A stretch of 64,000 nt of DNA, taken from the NCBI GenBank assembly GCA_031556525.1, contig JAVBSS010000003.1, positions 107,474 through 171,473 on the forward strand, read 5' to 3'. This DNA comes from JAVBSN01 sp031556525 (GTDB taxonomy: Bacteria > Bacillota > Clostridia > Lachnospirales > Lachnospiraceae). Positions 9,584-18,542 of this stretch are shown here, one piece after another. The notes below the pieces were generated by a model. It was not told the origin of the DNA. It worked only from the letters and a program-made list of their open reading frames with translations, and did no database searches. Position numbers and translations under genes: made by a program. The number at the start of each line of letters is the position of its first letter. The first letter of the stretch is position 1.

Positions 9584-9640
9584 AAAAAGAGTATTTATCA
9601 GCTATAAGTTATTAACATACAACTGATAAATACTCTTTTT
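9584..9640 (-). terminator. Strong terminator closing the 17-kb aminosugar/acid operon
   Basis: Perfect inverted repeat of about 17 bases, arms 9585-9601 and 9623-9639, core GAGTATTTATCAG, with A-runs on one flank and T-runs on the other, so it could work in both directions. Its distal arm touches the stop codon of the last gene (9640). It marks the 3' end of the operon that begins at 26673. Confidence 0.85.
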
Positions 9641-11157
9641 TATGACCTTATATTTTTATTTATACTTATCTTACTCTTTTTAATTAATCCTTTTTTAATA
9701 TCAGGTATATACTCCAATGCTTGACATGCTAATATCGCCATTGCTGGTATACATTGAAAAATATATCTAGATTTCAGCTCATAAACTATCATCGTCAAAA
9801 ATGTAGCTATTATAATATAATACCAAATCCTTATATCAGAAATATCCTTCTTCTTCCATAGTGTTATAACCATTAATGCAAATATAATAAGATATTGAGC
9901 CCTCATAAATGCATTTATCATTCTACGAAGAGGTTGAGTATCATTCAATAAATGATTTGTTAAAATGGTTGAATATTCAAACTTTTCTTCTTCCAATTGA
10001 GTATCTATTCCAAATCCATATCTTTGAGATTGGTATGTCCCCTGTGTCCATAACCAAAAAGTCTTTTTTGCGAGAATTTCTGTTGTCTTTATAGGACCAT
10101 AGTCTACAATACGATCAATAACATCTTGTGCTGTTCTATCATAACTAAAATCCATATCCATCATACCAAGGCGTTCTTCATTAAGTCCAATATATATTTG
10201 ATTCCATGATGAATAGGATTTATAATCTTCTCCATAACAGATGCTCTTAACAAGGTTAATGCCCAATCGACTAATTCCCAGGCATATAGCTATCGCTAAT
10301 ATTACTTTCACTGCCTCTTTCACTATTTTCTTATCAACAGAAAGTTGTTTAAACGATTTAAGCGATTTAAGCGATTTGAATCCTTTGAATTTATCAAATA
10401 CTACAATTAATATTATAGCTACTAGATATATTTTTGCGCTTTTTCTTAAATATGCAGCAGCTGCTAATGCCATACCACTAAATATAATATTATCATATCG
10501 CTTATTAAGATATACTGCTAATGCACAGAAAAACAAATATGGCATATCAAAATATACATGATTAATATATATTATAAGTGGCGAAAAAATTAGTAAGTAA
10601 CAATAAATTATCTTATCATATTTGAAGCCGTATAATTTACATAGTTTAGCTATAAAATATATAGTTCCGTATGCAAATAACGAATTTAATATTTTAAAAG
10701 TAACTAAGGATTTTGGTAATAAAGAAATTAATACTCCCCAAAATATTCCCAGTCTAACATTGCTAGGAAATGTATTCCAGTACTCATCATCTAGTATCGA
10801 TGCCCATTCTCTATTTCCAAATTTAATTGCTGCATCATATACATGCTGCATGTCCGAAAAAGGTTTTAACGGTACCAGATAAATAAAAGCTATTGCTATT
10901 ATAATGAATATTATAAAGCCTATTAAATAGTTACCTTTTTCTTGTATTAAATCTCTTTTCCAATATATAAGTCCATATATTACTAATGCTAATATCATCA
11001 TTCCTACATCATACAGACCCGTAAGTTCAAAGTATGGCATATCTAGAAAACTATACATACTCTTAATAATAATTGCTGCTAGTAAGAAAACAAGAAATAC
11101 TATCTTTAAAATATTTCTTGCAATATAATCCATTAATTTACTAATCTTTTGTATCAT
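9640..11157 (-). CDS. Multi-pass membrane glycosyltransferase-like protein (GT-C/GT39-like)
   Basis: 505 residues with about 10-12 hydrophobic segments. An acidic, Asp-containing first outer loop (FSDMQHVYDAA, about 95-105) and the order of helices resemble GT-C enzymes of the PMT/ArnT kind, which use a polyprenyl-phosphate sugar as donor on the outer face of the membrane. A basic cytoplasmic loop has a small tandem repeat (KSLKSLKSF). It is the last gene of the operon starting with wecE, 22 bases after the acyltransferase gene. Role by inference: transfer of a lipid-linked sugar to an outside acceptor. No specificity can be assigned. Confidence 0.65.
   Translation of the reverse strand: MIQKISKLMDYIARNILKIVFLVFLLAAIIIKSMYSFLDMPYFELTGLYDVGMMILALVIYGLIYWKRDLIQEKGNYLIGFIIFIIIAIAFIYLVPLKPFSDMQHVYDAAIKFGNREWASILDDEYWNTFPSNVRLGIFWGVLISLLPKSLVTFKILNSLFAYGTIYFIAKLCKLYGFKYDKIIYCYLLIFSPLIIYINHVYFDMPYLFFCALAVYLNKRYDNIIFSGMALAAAAYLRKSAKIYLVAIILIVVFDKFKGFKSLKSLKSFKQLSVDKKIVKEAVKVILAIAICLGISRLGINLVKSICYGEDYKSYSSWNQIYIGLNEERLGMMDMDFSYDRTAQDVIDRIVDYGPIKTTEILAKKTFWLWTQGTYQSQRYGFGIDTQLEEEKFEYSTILTNHLLNDTQPLRRMINAFMRAQYLIIFALMVITLWKKKDISDIRIWYYIIIATFLTMIVYELKSRYIFQCIPAMAILACQALEYIPDIKKGLIKKSKISINKNIRS
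10355..10381 (-). repeat. Short in-frame 9-base tandem repeat
   Basis: Plus-strand unit GATTTAAGC occurs twice perfectly and a third time with two changes (GATTTGAAT). It encodes Lys/Ser/Leu/Phe steps in the basic loop of the GT-C-like protein. Being a multiple of three, length changes would keep the frame. Confidence 0.6.
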
Positions 11158-11179
11158 ATTGCCTCCCGAGTCATTATAA

Positions 11180-12262
11180 CTATTTTAATAAATTACTCAT
11201 TTTCTTATCTATTAAATCAAATAATTTATTATAACAGGTTATTTTTTTAATAAATTCAATTACTATAGATGCCAACATTGTCACTATTAATAAAACAATT
11301 AATATGAGAACAGGATACTTCCACATATAAATATATTCTTTAAAATAATACGAATAGAAAAATGTATGAATTAAAAATAGGTTCATAGAATGTTCCCCTA
11401 TCTTTTCTAGGATACTATTAACAATTACAATTTTATTTATGCAAAAAAACGATAAAGTACAAATGATTAATGCCCCCAAGGCGTAAGTAATTGTAAATGA
11501 ATCTGCTCCTATTTTTATTCGCACTAAAATTGTAAAACCTAACATAGCTACAGTTACAACATTTAATACGGCGCTACAAATCTTTCTATCTTTTACAACA
11601 CTTCTTAGCTTTTCAAACCAATTACTTTCTGCGGCTATAATACCCAACACACAAGTTAACAAATAGTAATAGATTCTAACCTTATTTTCACCATTCCAAC
11701 CCAATATACTAGGAAGCATTAAAACTGATAAAATTAAAATAATACCTCCGAATTTTTTGTATACAACTCTTAATACTGGAATTAGAATTATAATAACAAT
11801 AGCTAATGACATATACCACCATGTAGAGCAAAAAGTTGGAGTATCAAAAAATCTTGCTAACCCAAAAAAATCAATAATTACATAGCTTATTCTTTCAAGT
11901 CCAAATTCTCCATAAATATCAGTAGCGCTTCTTCCCATAAAACCAGTTATCCTAGCAACAATGTATATAAACCAAAATCCTGAGTAAAGTTTTATCAATC
12001 GACTATTAACGTATTGATTTATATTTGATTTTCCTTTATCAACCTTATCTGACATACTGCGTGAAATACCATATGCTGTTATAAATACAAATATGGAAAC
12101 ACAAATTTTAAGAGTAACACATACTGATACAGCTAATGATTCATCCAAAAACCAACTTTGTATCTGATTATCAGTCCATTTATCTATATCACCAAACAAA
12201 TGATGTAAATACATAAATATAATAGCAATTCCTTTGGCTATATTACTTTCACTTTTTGACAT
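11180..12262 (-). CDS. Membrane O-acyltransferase, acyltransferase-3 (OafA-like) family
   Basis: 360 residues with about ten membrane segments. The N-terminus carries the family mark, AKGIAIIFMYLHHLF with the paired histidines at about 20-21, followed by an Arg/Ser-rich loop (GISRSMSDK). Members move acetyl or other acyl groups onto sugars of surface polysaccharides or peptidoglycan. It sits 15 bases behind the SGNH hydrolase gene. Acyltransferase-3 and SGNH proteins often work as a pair in sugar O-acetylation, so joint action is a fair inference. The acceptor is unknown. Confidence 0.8.
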   Translation of the reverse strand: MSKSESNIAKGIAIIFMYLHHLFGDIDKWTDNQIQSWFLDESLAVSVCVTLKICVSIFVFITAYGISRSMSDKVDKGKSNINQYVNSRLIKLYSGFWFIYIVARITGFMGRSATDIYGEFGLERISYVIIDFFGLARFFDTPTFCSTWWYMSLAIVIIILIPVLRVVYKKFGGIILILSVLMLPSILGWNGENKVRIYYYLLTCVLGIIAAESNWFEKLRSVVKDRKICSAVLNVVTVAMLGFTILVRIKIGADSFTITYALGALIICTLSFFCINKIVIVNSILEKIGEHSMNLFLIHTFFYSYYFKEYIYMWKYPVLILIVLLIVTMLASIVIEFIKKITCYNKLFDLIDKKMSNLLK

Positions 12263-12277
12263 ATAAATTCCCCCATA

Positions 12278-13864
12278 TTAATCAATAACTTGTTCTCGTA
12301 AAAATTCAGCCAACGAATCTCCTATTTTTATATAATATTCTTGAATTGGATGTAACCCATCCATAGTAGCAATCAAAATATTATCTTGATTAATTATACC
12401 CGTAGAGTCCAAATTATATAAAAAGCATTGATTTCTTTCCGCAATCTTAATAAGTTCATTACAATAGTCCATCTGAGTTAAACCTACATTATTTTCATAA
12501 TACATTCCATAATCAGCACCTGTTCCTCTTCTATATATTCTATATGTAGGTGTTATTATAACAATTTTTGCTGTAGGATTTTGTCTCTTTATTTCTTTAA
12601 TCACAAAATTAAAAGCACCATTAAATGTACCAATATCCATAGAGTTTTCCTCCCCTAATGGAATATTAAAATTATAATCTGTTGCACCATTTCCAATGCA
12701 AATAATATCGTAACCTGTATAATTCATCAATCCTTTTTCTACTTGTTCTGAAACATTTTCTCCTTGTTTATGCTCTGCTGCAGCCATAGACTTTCCGCTT
12801 TCTGCAAAGTTAACAATTTCACTTCCTAATACTATTCCTACTCTATCTGGATATGTTACTTGTGCCGATATTCCATCTTGAATTTTTCCAAACACAATAC
12901 TATCGCCATCAAAAAATATTTTCTTATTATATAATATACGATTGTATTGTAAGCCTTCTGCATAATTACTATATATATCCTTATCAGAATAATAAGATCT
13001 GATAGAATAATAGTAGTCTTTTTGTGGCTCTGTTAATGTATATTTATTTTTCACAGTAGTGTCAATATATTTCCATTCTTTACAATCTTTACTTTCATAA
13101 ATCATATACTCGTTTGCACCATCTGAAATAATCCAACTTAAAGTTCCATCTTCACTTAGTTCCTCAATAACTGGTGTTGGGGGAATACTAGTTATCCATG
13201 AAGAAGCAACTGATTCTCCATATGTATTTCCATAATCGTTTTTAACTAAACTCCTAATTTTATATCTATATTTTACACCTGGTTCAATTTCAAAATCATA
13301 ATATGCATCTTCTTTATATTTAACACTATTAATCCATTCCCATTCTTCACTATCTTCTTTTTGCCGATAAATATAATAACGATCACAGTCATTAACTCGA
13401 TCCCATCGTATAGCTAAATGTCCATTTGCAACATATTCTCTTATATTACTAACCGATTCTACAAAAGAACTAATCAAAATACTATCACTACAATAATCTT
13501 CATTACCCATATTACTTACTGCTTTTATATAATAATAGTACTGCTTTCCCGTTACTATTTGAGTATCCTTGTAGTAAGATTGATTTGACTCCACTAATGC
13601 TATCTCTTGATAGTTTCCTTCTCCATTTTCCTTACGATAAATTATATAGCTTTGAACATCATCTACTCTACCCCATCCAATCCCTATATTATCCTTTTCT
13701 AAGCTTTCAATGTATATTATTGGTTTAGTGATATCCAAAGAAGTATCCATGCTCTTTATAAGAATTATCTCGTTAGACACAAAATATCTTTCTACAATAA
13801 TAATTGCAATAGACATAATTAGCATAACTAGAATCTCTAATATCAATTTTATTTTCTTACTCAT
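12278..13864 (-). CDS. Membrane-anchored SGNH/GDSL hydrolase with fibronectin-III-like domains
   Basis: 528 residues. One N-terminal membrane anchor (about 8-28), then about three fibronectin type III-like beta domains (about 45-305; repeated phrases such as YIIYRKENGEG and YYIYRQKEDSE), then an SGNH hydrolase domain (about 310-528). Block I is FFDGDSIVFG with the nucleophile Ser, block III is IGNGATDYN and block V is DGLHPIQEYY with the Asp-His pair. The catalytic domain should face outside. It could be a sugar O-acetyl esterase or transferase acting with the acyltransferase-3 next to it. A perfect hairpin lies between it and the preceding gene. Confidence 0.82.
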   Translation of the reverse strand: MSKKIKLILEILVMLIMSIAIIIVERYFVSNEIILIKSMDTSLDITKPIIYIESLEKDNIGIGWGRVDDVQSYIIYRKENGEGNYQEIALVESNQSYYKDTQIVTGKQYYYYIKAVSNMGNEDYCSDSILISSFVESVSNIREYVANGHLAIRWDRVNDCDRYYIYRQKEDSEEWEWINSVKYKEDAYYDFEIEPGVKYRYKIRSLVKNDYGNTYGESVASSWITSIPPTPVIEELSEDGTLSWIISDGANEYMIYESKDCKEWKYIDTTVKNKYTLTEPQKDYYYSIRSYYSDKDIYSNYAEGLQYNRILYNKKIFFDGDSIVFGKIQDGISAQVTYPDRVGIVLGSEIVNFAESGKSMAAAEHKQGENVSEQVEKGLMNYTGYDIICIGNGATDYNFNIPLGEENSMDIGTFNGAFNFVIKEIKRQNPTAKIVIITPTYRIYRRGTGADYGMYYENNVGLTQMDYCNELIKIAERNQCFLYNLDSTGIINQDNILIATMDGLHPIQEYYIKIGDSLAEFLREQVID

Positions 13865-13884
13865 AGTTATCTACTCCCACTTAA

Positions 13885-13927
13885 ATATAGAATTCCAAGC
13901 TATTTTACCTCGATTGGAATTCTATAT
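13885..13927 (-). other. Perfect 14-bp hairpin between two genes of the operon
   Basis: Arms 13885-13898 and 13914-13927 (core TAGAATTCCAA) pair perfectly around a 15-base loop that contains the stop codon of the 698-residue membrane protein. No T-run follows, so it is not a normal terminator. It ends about 10 bases before the ribosome site of the SGNH gene and may guide mRNA processing or stability. Confidence 0.55.
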
Positions 13928-15996
13928 ATTCCGTCTTCACATTCTAAAATGATATTATATATATCATTTTTATCCCAATCTTCTGATAATACTGAATAAC
14001 TTTCAGAAAATTTTCCATATTTACCATTCATAATATCTTTTTTTAAGTGATTTTCACGCATAGTCAAAATTTGATAAGATGTAACTTTTGATTTTTCATT
14101 AATCATTTCCAAATATATATTTTGAGAATAAGAATTAACATTTTCTTTATATATATATCCTTCTATTTGAATATACTCAGGATTTAAAAATTCAGCTTGA
14201 ATCTCGCAAACAATATTATCTTGTTTATCTTCTACTATACTAGAATCTATATAGTAACCATTTGAAAAAATGCGATATACACTAATGTTATCTACTGTTT
14301 TTACACATTGATAAAAAGCATTTTCATCATAATTATCTCTTATATAATTTATTATTATATTTAACTGTATATCTGAATTATCAGAAGATTGAAAATAATA
14401 AATTTCATTATTATTCACTATTTCCTCATAAATATTATATACACCAAAATTATCTAATGCTGGTCTATGAGACGGAAACATATAATCTGCAAGACAATAA
14501 ATATTACTATATGCTGCAGGTGGTATTTGTTCAAATATAGAGTACCCCATATAACTATATCTATTTTCTGCATTACTTGTTATATATAAGTGCTTTGAAT
14601 CTGCTGATGCATTTATTAAAAATTCCTTTGCATCTTCTGTTGTTACTGTTTTATCAACTTCATAATATATATTTGATCTTAAATAATCATAATTATTATT
14701 TATAAACCAAGCAATAAATAGAATTGATATCGGTAAGACACTGTGTTTAACACGAGACAAATTAATCTTTTCCATACAAAATATTATAATAAGTGCCAGA
14801 ACAAACCACATTCCAACATCAATATGATGTTGTTTATATCTTCCTATGTAGTAAAAGTAGAAGTTCACTACCATTACCATAGAAATTATACTAGTTAAGA
14901 ATAATCTTGAATGTTTTTGTCTTGTCATGCAATACCATATAAGTAAGATTAAAACTGGGTAAAATGTTGTTTCCTTTAAAAATAGCATTGGATATTCTTT
15001 TAAAAAATCCAATACACTATTCTCACTTTTCACTTTATATTCTTCTTTAAAATCAACCACCTGTTGCATTAATTCTATTGTGAAAATATCTGGATCAGAA
15101 TAGTTTCTATTTACCCACATACTATAATCATCTCTACTTATTTCTAGTTCTTGATATTTAGAATAGAAATCATCATAATCTGGCCATCCATAATCTTGAA
15201 GTTCAGCCTTTAACGAATTATACTTTTGATAATCCTTCCATTCGCTATTTAATCCAAATATATAATTCCCACCTATCTTCATTCCGTACATTGCACAAAA
15301 TATAAGTATTAATAGTATTCCACTCTTATAATATTTCACTACGAGATTCTTTATAAGATGTTTTCTTTCATCTTTTGGTGTATCTAAATATACACAACAT
15401 ACTTTAAATAAAATAATATATAACGAAACAATAAAAATCATATTGAAAACTTTGAATCGCAATAACGCTCCACTAACAATTAAAAAAATAGCTAATAGTA
15501 GTTTAAATATATCATTTCTTTTAAACTTTTCACTACTTAACAATTTATATAGTAAAATTACTCCAGCCGCAGACGCAATTCCAGCAGTCTTTGAAAATGT
15601 TAATTTTATATATGCCTCATATCCAAAAACAAATAGTAATATAGCAATAATTCCATTACCTAAAGCACCCATTTTCTTTTCTAATACTAAATATGTGACA
15701 ACACAAAAAGATAATAAAATTACTATATATTGAAATGTTTCATACCAAGAGACCACTGGAAATAATTTTGTAATTATTTTCAATATATATCCAAGAATTA
15801 TGTTGCTATATAACAAATGACAACCATATTCTCCCGTTGTAGCACCTGCTAATGTAAACTTCATTCTATAGTCATCTATTTTTTCTACTGGCTGAAAAAT
15901 AAGAATAAACCCTACCAATGTGATTACATTTATAAGTATTATTTTAAAGAGTTGAGAGTTTTTTAATTTTTCTTTTACCTGAAATAATTTATTCAT
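13900..15996 (-). CDS. Large multi-pass membrane protein, probably GT-C type glycosyltransferase
   Basis: 698 residues. About 11-12 hydrophobic segments fill residues 18-430, followed by a soluble, aromatic/Asp-rich C-terminal domain (about 440-698) that should lie outside. The first outer loop has acidic residues (VEKIDDYRMKF, about 36-46), as in GT-C enzymes where the catalytic acid sits in that loop. I do not recognise a named family. Position after the fumarase-like genes and before the SGNH gene (17- and 35-base gaps) ties it to the same operon. Likely role by inference: transfer of a lipid-linked decorated sugar to an acceptor, or polymerisation. Confidence 0.55.
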   Translation of the reverse strand: MNKLFQVKEKLKNSQLFKIILINVITLVGFILIFQPVEKIDDYRMKFTLAGATTGEYGCHLLYSNIILGYILKIITKLFPVVSWYETFQYIVILLSFCVVTYLVLEKKMGALGNGIIAILLFVFGYEAYIKLTFSKTAGIASAAGVILLYKLLSSEKFKRNDIFKLLLAIFLIVSGALLRFKVFNMIFIVSLYIILFKVCCVYLDTPKDERKHLIKNLVVKYYKSGILLILIFCAMYGMKIGGNYIFGLNSEWKDYQKYNSLKAELQDYGWPDYDDFYSKYQELEISRDDYSMWVNRNYSDPDIFTIELMQQVVDFKEEYKVKSENSVLDFLKEYPMLFLKETTFYPVLILLIWYCMTRQKHSRLFLTSIISMVMVVNFYFYYIGRYKQHHIDVGMWFVLALIIIFCMEKINLSRVKHSVLPISILFIAWFINNNYDYLRSNIYYEVDKTVTTEDAKEFLINASADSKHLYITSNAENRYSYMGYSIFEQIPPAAYSNIYCLADYMFPSHRPALDNFGVYNIYEEIVNNNEIYYFQSSDNSDIQLNIIINYIRDNYDENAFYQCVKTVDNISVYRIFSNGYYIDSSIVEDKQDNIVCEIQAEFLNPEYIQIEGYIYKENVNSYSQNIYLEMINEKSKVTSYQILTMRENHLKKDIMNGKYGKFSESYSVLSEDWDKNDIYNIILECEDGIYRIPIEVK

Positions 15997-16012
15997 TCTT
16001 TAGTTCCTCTTA

Positions 16013-16867
16013 TTATAAATCTATACTTGCTTTTCTTGGTTCAAAGCAACAACAAGGTCTTAGACAAACAATTCTTACACCACTAGCACGCTGTGGACCT
16101 ACTTTCAAAAAAGTTCCTAATACTGTTGTACTTCCGCCTAATCCTAATGCTCCTACCCCAGTTTCATTTACTCTTTTGGTAATTTCTAATTCATATTCAC
16201 TCTGAACCGAATAATTTCCTTCTGCCATTGCCTGAAGCATCATAGATGATGCTTCGAAATGAGATCTTCCTATACCCACTGCCAAAGTACATGGTGTACA
16301 ACCCAATTGCCCTACGACTTCCTTTGACCAAGAAACCACTTCGTCCATAACAGTGTCCATACTATGCTTGTGAAAGACTCTATAAGTCTTGGCTCTTATT
16401 TCCGGACCTCCGCCTTGCAACATAATAATTAATCGTAATCTATCTTCATCTTCTACATATTCTAAGAGTATTGGTGCTGGAACTACTGCTTCTGAATTAT
16501 TATCTAATCCACCTGATTGATCTACTCTCTCAGTATCATTTCCCATAATTGCCATCGGTCTTCCTGGTAGAGTTGTTAGTCCTTGTCGTATTCCTTCATA
16601 AAGCGCATCCATAAACTCACCCGAAATGGCTCTATTTTTACCAATCTGTAAAATAACATGAGGAATACCTGTATCATCACATAAGGGAGATTGATTTTTC
16701 TCTGCTACCACTGCATTTTCAGCTATATTTTCCATTGTCCATTTTGACATTGGCTCTATTTCTGAATTTATGCTATTACAGTACATTTCCATCTTATCGT
16801 CTGTAAATGTTGATCCAGCTTTTATTAATGTCTGTCTTACCTTTTCAACTATTTGCTCTCTATCCAT
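16013..16867 (-). CDS. Class I fumarase-type hydro-lyase, alpha subunit (TtdA/FumA-N-like)
   Basis: 284 residues, the usual length for the separate alpha subunit. Family marks include PLCDDTGIPHV (about 61-70, first cluster Cys), GGLDNNSEAVVP, MLQGGGPEIRAKTYRVF, GCTPCTLAVGIG (second Cys) and GALGLGGSTTVLG. Such enzymes use a [4Fe-4S] cluster to add or remove water at 2-hydroxy acids such as malate, tartrate, citramalate or their unsaturated forms. The end is unusual: instead of the normal short tail it reads CLRPCCCFEPRK. It directly follows the beta-subunit gene (10-base gap) inside a polysaccharide operon, which argues against a plain TCA-cycle role. Confidence 0.85.
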   Translation of the reverse strand: MDREQIVEKVRQTLIKAGSTFTDDKMEMYCNSINSEIEPMSKWTMENIAENAVVAEKNQSPLCDDTGIPHVILQIGKNRAISGEFMDALYEGIRQGLTTLPGRPMAIMGNDTERVDQSGGLDNNSEAVVPAPILLEYVEDEDRLRLIIMLQGGGPEIRAKTYRVFHKHSMDTVMDEVVSWSKEVVGQLGCTPCTLAVGIGRSHFEASSMMLQAMAEGNYSVQSEYELEITKRVNETGVGALGLGGSTTVLGTFLKVGPQRASGVRIVCLRPCCCFEPRKASIDL

Positions 16868-16877
16868 AATCTATCTC

Positions 16878-17387
16878 CTACTTATCGTAAATTGATTTTC
16901 CATGAGCTACTGCAATTATTGCAGGATATTCTATTACCTCAAGTTCATGCATTGCTTCCATTCCTTCTTCTTGAAAGGCTGCTACTTTACGACTAATTGT
17001 TTTACTTTCTAACAAAGCTGTAACCGGAGGAATAACTGCATATACAGAATTGTTTTCTTTTAATTCATTTATTGTATTTTGACTTAATTCTCCTTTTCCT
17101 AGATGAAGTTTCACTCCATGCTTGGAAAGTATTGGAATACTACTTTCAATCTCAAATTTATTACTAGATGTAGGTCCTACGCCTGCAACACTTACTGCTG
17201 TATGAAAGATAACACTTCCCTGTAATTTAATAGAAGTATCTTCAATTTGGTTACTATTAATCAAATTAATAATCTTTGGTAGTACCGCATCTCTTCCTGT
17301 ATATATAGTACCTGAAATATATATCATATCTCCAACTGATAATTCTTCTATTACACTATCAGAAATAGGTGTGGTTATTGTTTTCAT
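16878..17387 (-). CDS. Class I fumarase-type hydro-lyase, beta subunit (TtdB/FumA-C-like)
   Basis: 169 residues, matching separately encoded beta subunits. Visible marks are LSVGDMIYISGTIYTGRDA (about 15-33, the substrate-binding Arg region), GPTSSNKFE and the AVIPPVTALL strand. It forms a heterodimer with the alpha subunit encoded next. In the usual two-gene enzymes alpha precedes beta; here the beta gene comes first in the direction of transcription. Ribosome site AGGAG. Substrate unknown; a C4 or methylated C5 dicarboxylic acid would be typical. Confidence 0.83.
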   Translation of the reverse strand: MKTITTPISDSVIEELSVGDMIYISGTIYTGRDAVLPKIINLINSNQIEDTSIKLQGSVIFHTAVSVAGVGPTSSNKFEIESSIPILSKHGVKLHLGKGELSQNTINELKENNSVYAVIPPVTALLESKTISRKVAAFQEEGMEAMHELEVIEYPAIIAVAHGKSIYDK

Positions 17388-17396
17388 ATTTTTCTC

Positions 17397-18542
17397 CTAT
17401 TTTGAACCCGAAAATAGTTTAAAATAATCATCTTCATTCTTGATTACTCCAAATATCTGTGCTCTCTTATACATCTTTTGTGCCCAACTAGTGTGTGGCT
17501 TAACCTCGTTCATCTTGTTTTGATTACTGCTTTTAATTACTCCTCCAGAAGCATTTAATATCTGAACAGCATCGTTATATTCATCTTCTGTTACCGCCTG
17601 TAACGCATTTACATAAGGAAGATGTGTTGGATGAATTACTGTCTTTCCAACAAAACCATTTGCCTTATCATTAATAACCTCTCTTAACAATCCATCAACT
17701 GCACTATTTACAATTGGTGTTCTTGTTAATATTGAATGATTAAATTTATTTTCTGGAAGCTGTTCAAACTTCATATCTTTATTAGCTAAAAAGTACTCCC
17801 ATACTGGCCCAGAAACAACATAATCATTTTCTCGTCCAAATACATTCAGAATATCCAATAAGCAATCACGTACTGGCATAATGTCATAAATAGTATAATC
17901 AATTCCTCTACGCACACCAAAACATGCCGAGAAATCTGTTCCACCCACTCTAACGTTTAGTACTAAATTCTTATAACAGTTTAGTATAGTTTTTACACAC
18001 ATTAACTCATTGAATCTACTCTCTTTATACGCAATTTCTCTTCCTTCTAATATAGGCATACCATAGAGGATAATTCCGTATTTATTGTTAAGTTCATGCA
18101 ATTTAGAAAAATATGCAGTTCCATTCTTCTGTGAGAATTTAGGAAATACAAATCCTGTCAATATTGACACGGTCTCTTCATCTAACTTAGATGCAATGCT
18201 GTGAAATTGTTCAACTGAACGTACTCTAAAGAAAATCAAAGGTATATTCTTATCTGATAGATTCCCTTTTTCACTTTCTTGCTTTACAAAACGTAGAAAT
18301 TCAACAGCATTTTCCTCTGCCGCTGGGATATCCTTTTCATCAATAGCATCTTCAAAACACATAACCATTGATGTCATTCCAGGTATTTTATTGTTAATAA
18401 GTGCGTTTCTTAAATCCTTAATCGCTGGCATATATAACAGACCACCAAGACAATACTGCAAAAGTTCTTTTTCTGTATATTTATTAAATTCTATAGGACT
18501 TTTTACAAATTCAAAATCTTTATTATATAGTTGATGACGCAT
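17397..18542 (-). CDS. HpcH/HpaI-type C-C bond lyase (citrate-lyase-beta-like TIM barrel)
   Basis: 381 residues. The sequence reads like the C-C bond-lyase TIM-barrel family known mainly from tellurium-resistance (Ter) gene clusters: GGLLYMPAIKDLR, MVMCFEDAIDEKD (metal/substrate-binding acid pair), LNVRVGGTDFSACFGVRRG, GKTVIHPTHLPYVNAL and, near the end, NKMNEVKPHTSWAQK. Citrate-lyase-like enzymes cut or join carbon bonds in hydroxy acids or their CoA esters. The start overlaps the end of the ATP-grasp gene by 20 bases, so the two are translationally coupled. No Ter proteins or phosphoribosyltransferases are nearby, so this is a member in a new setting. Confidence 0.82.
   Translation of the reverse strand: MRHQLYNKDFEFVKSPIEFNKYTEKELLQYCLGGLLYMPAIKDLRNALINNKIPGMTSMVMCFEDAIDEKDIPAAEENAVEFLRFVKQESEKGNLSDKNIPLIFFRVRSVEQFHSIASKLDEETVSILTGFVFPKFSQKNGTAYFSKLHELNNKYGIILYGMPILEGREIAYKESRFNELMCVKTILNCYKNLVLNVRVGGTDFSACFGVRRGIDYTIYDIMPVRDCLLDILNVFGRENDYVVSGPVWEYFLANKDMKFEQLPENKFNHSILTRTPIVNSAVDGLLREVINDKANGFVGKTVIHPTHLPYVNALQAVTEDEYNDAVQILNASGGVIKSSNQNKMNEVKPHTSWAQKMYKRAQIFGVIKNEDDYFKLFSGSK

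Noticed and set aside
16013..17387. Housekeeping TCA-cycle fumarase
   Set aside because: The two subunit genes lie within a polysaccharide operon, next to PrpD, Ldh_2, lyase and ATP-grasp genes, with the beta gene first and an odd alpha C-terminus. A special acid role is more likely, though not proven.
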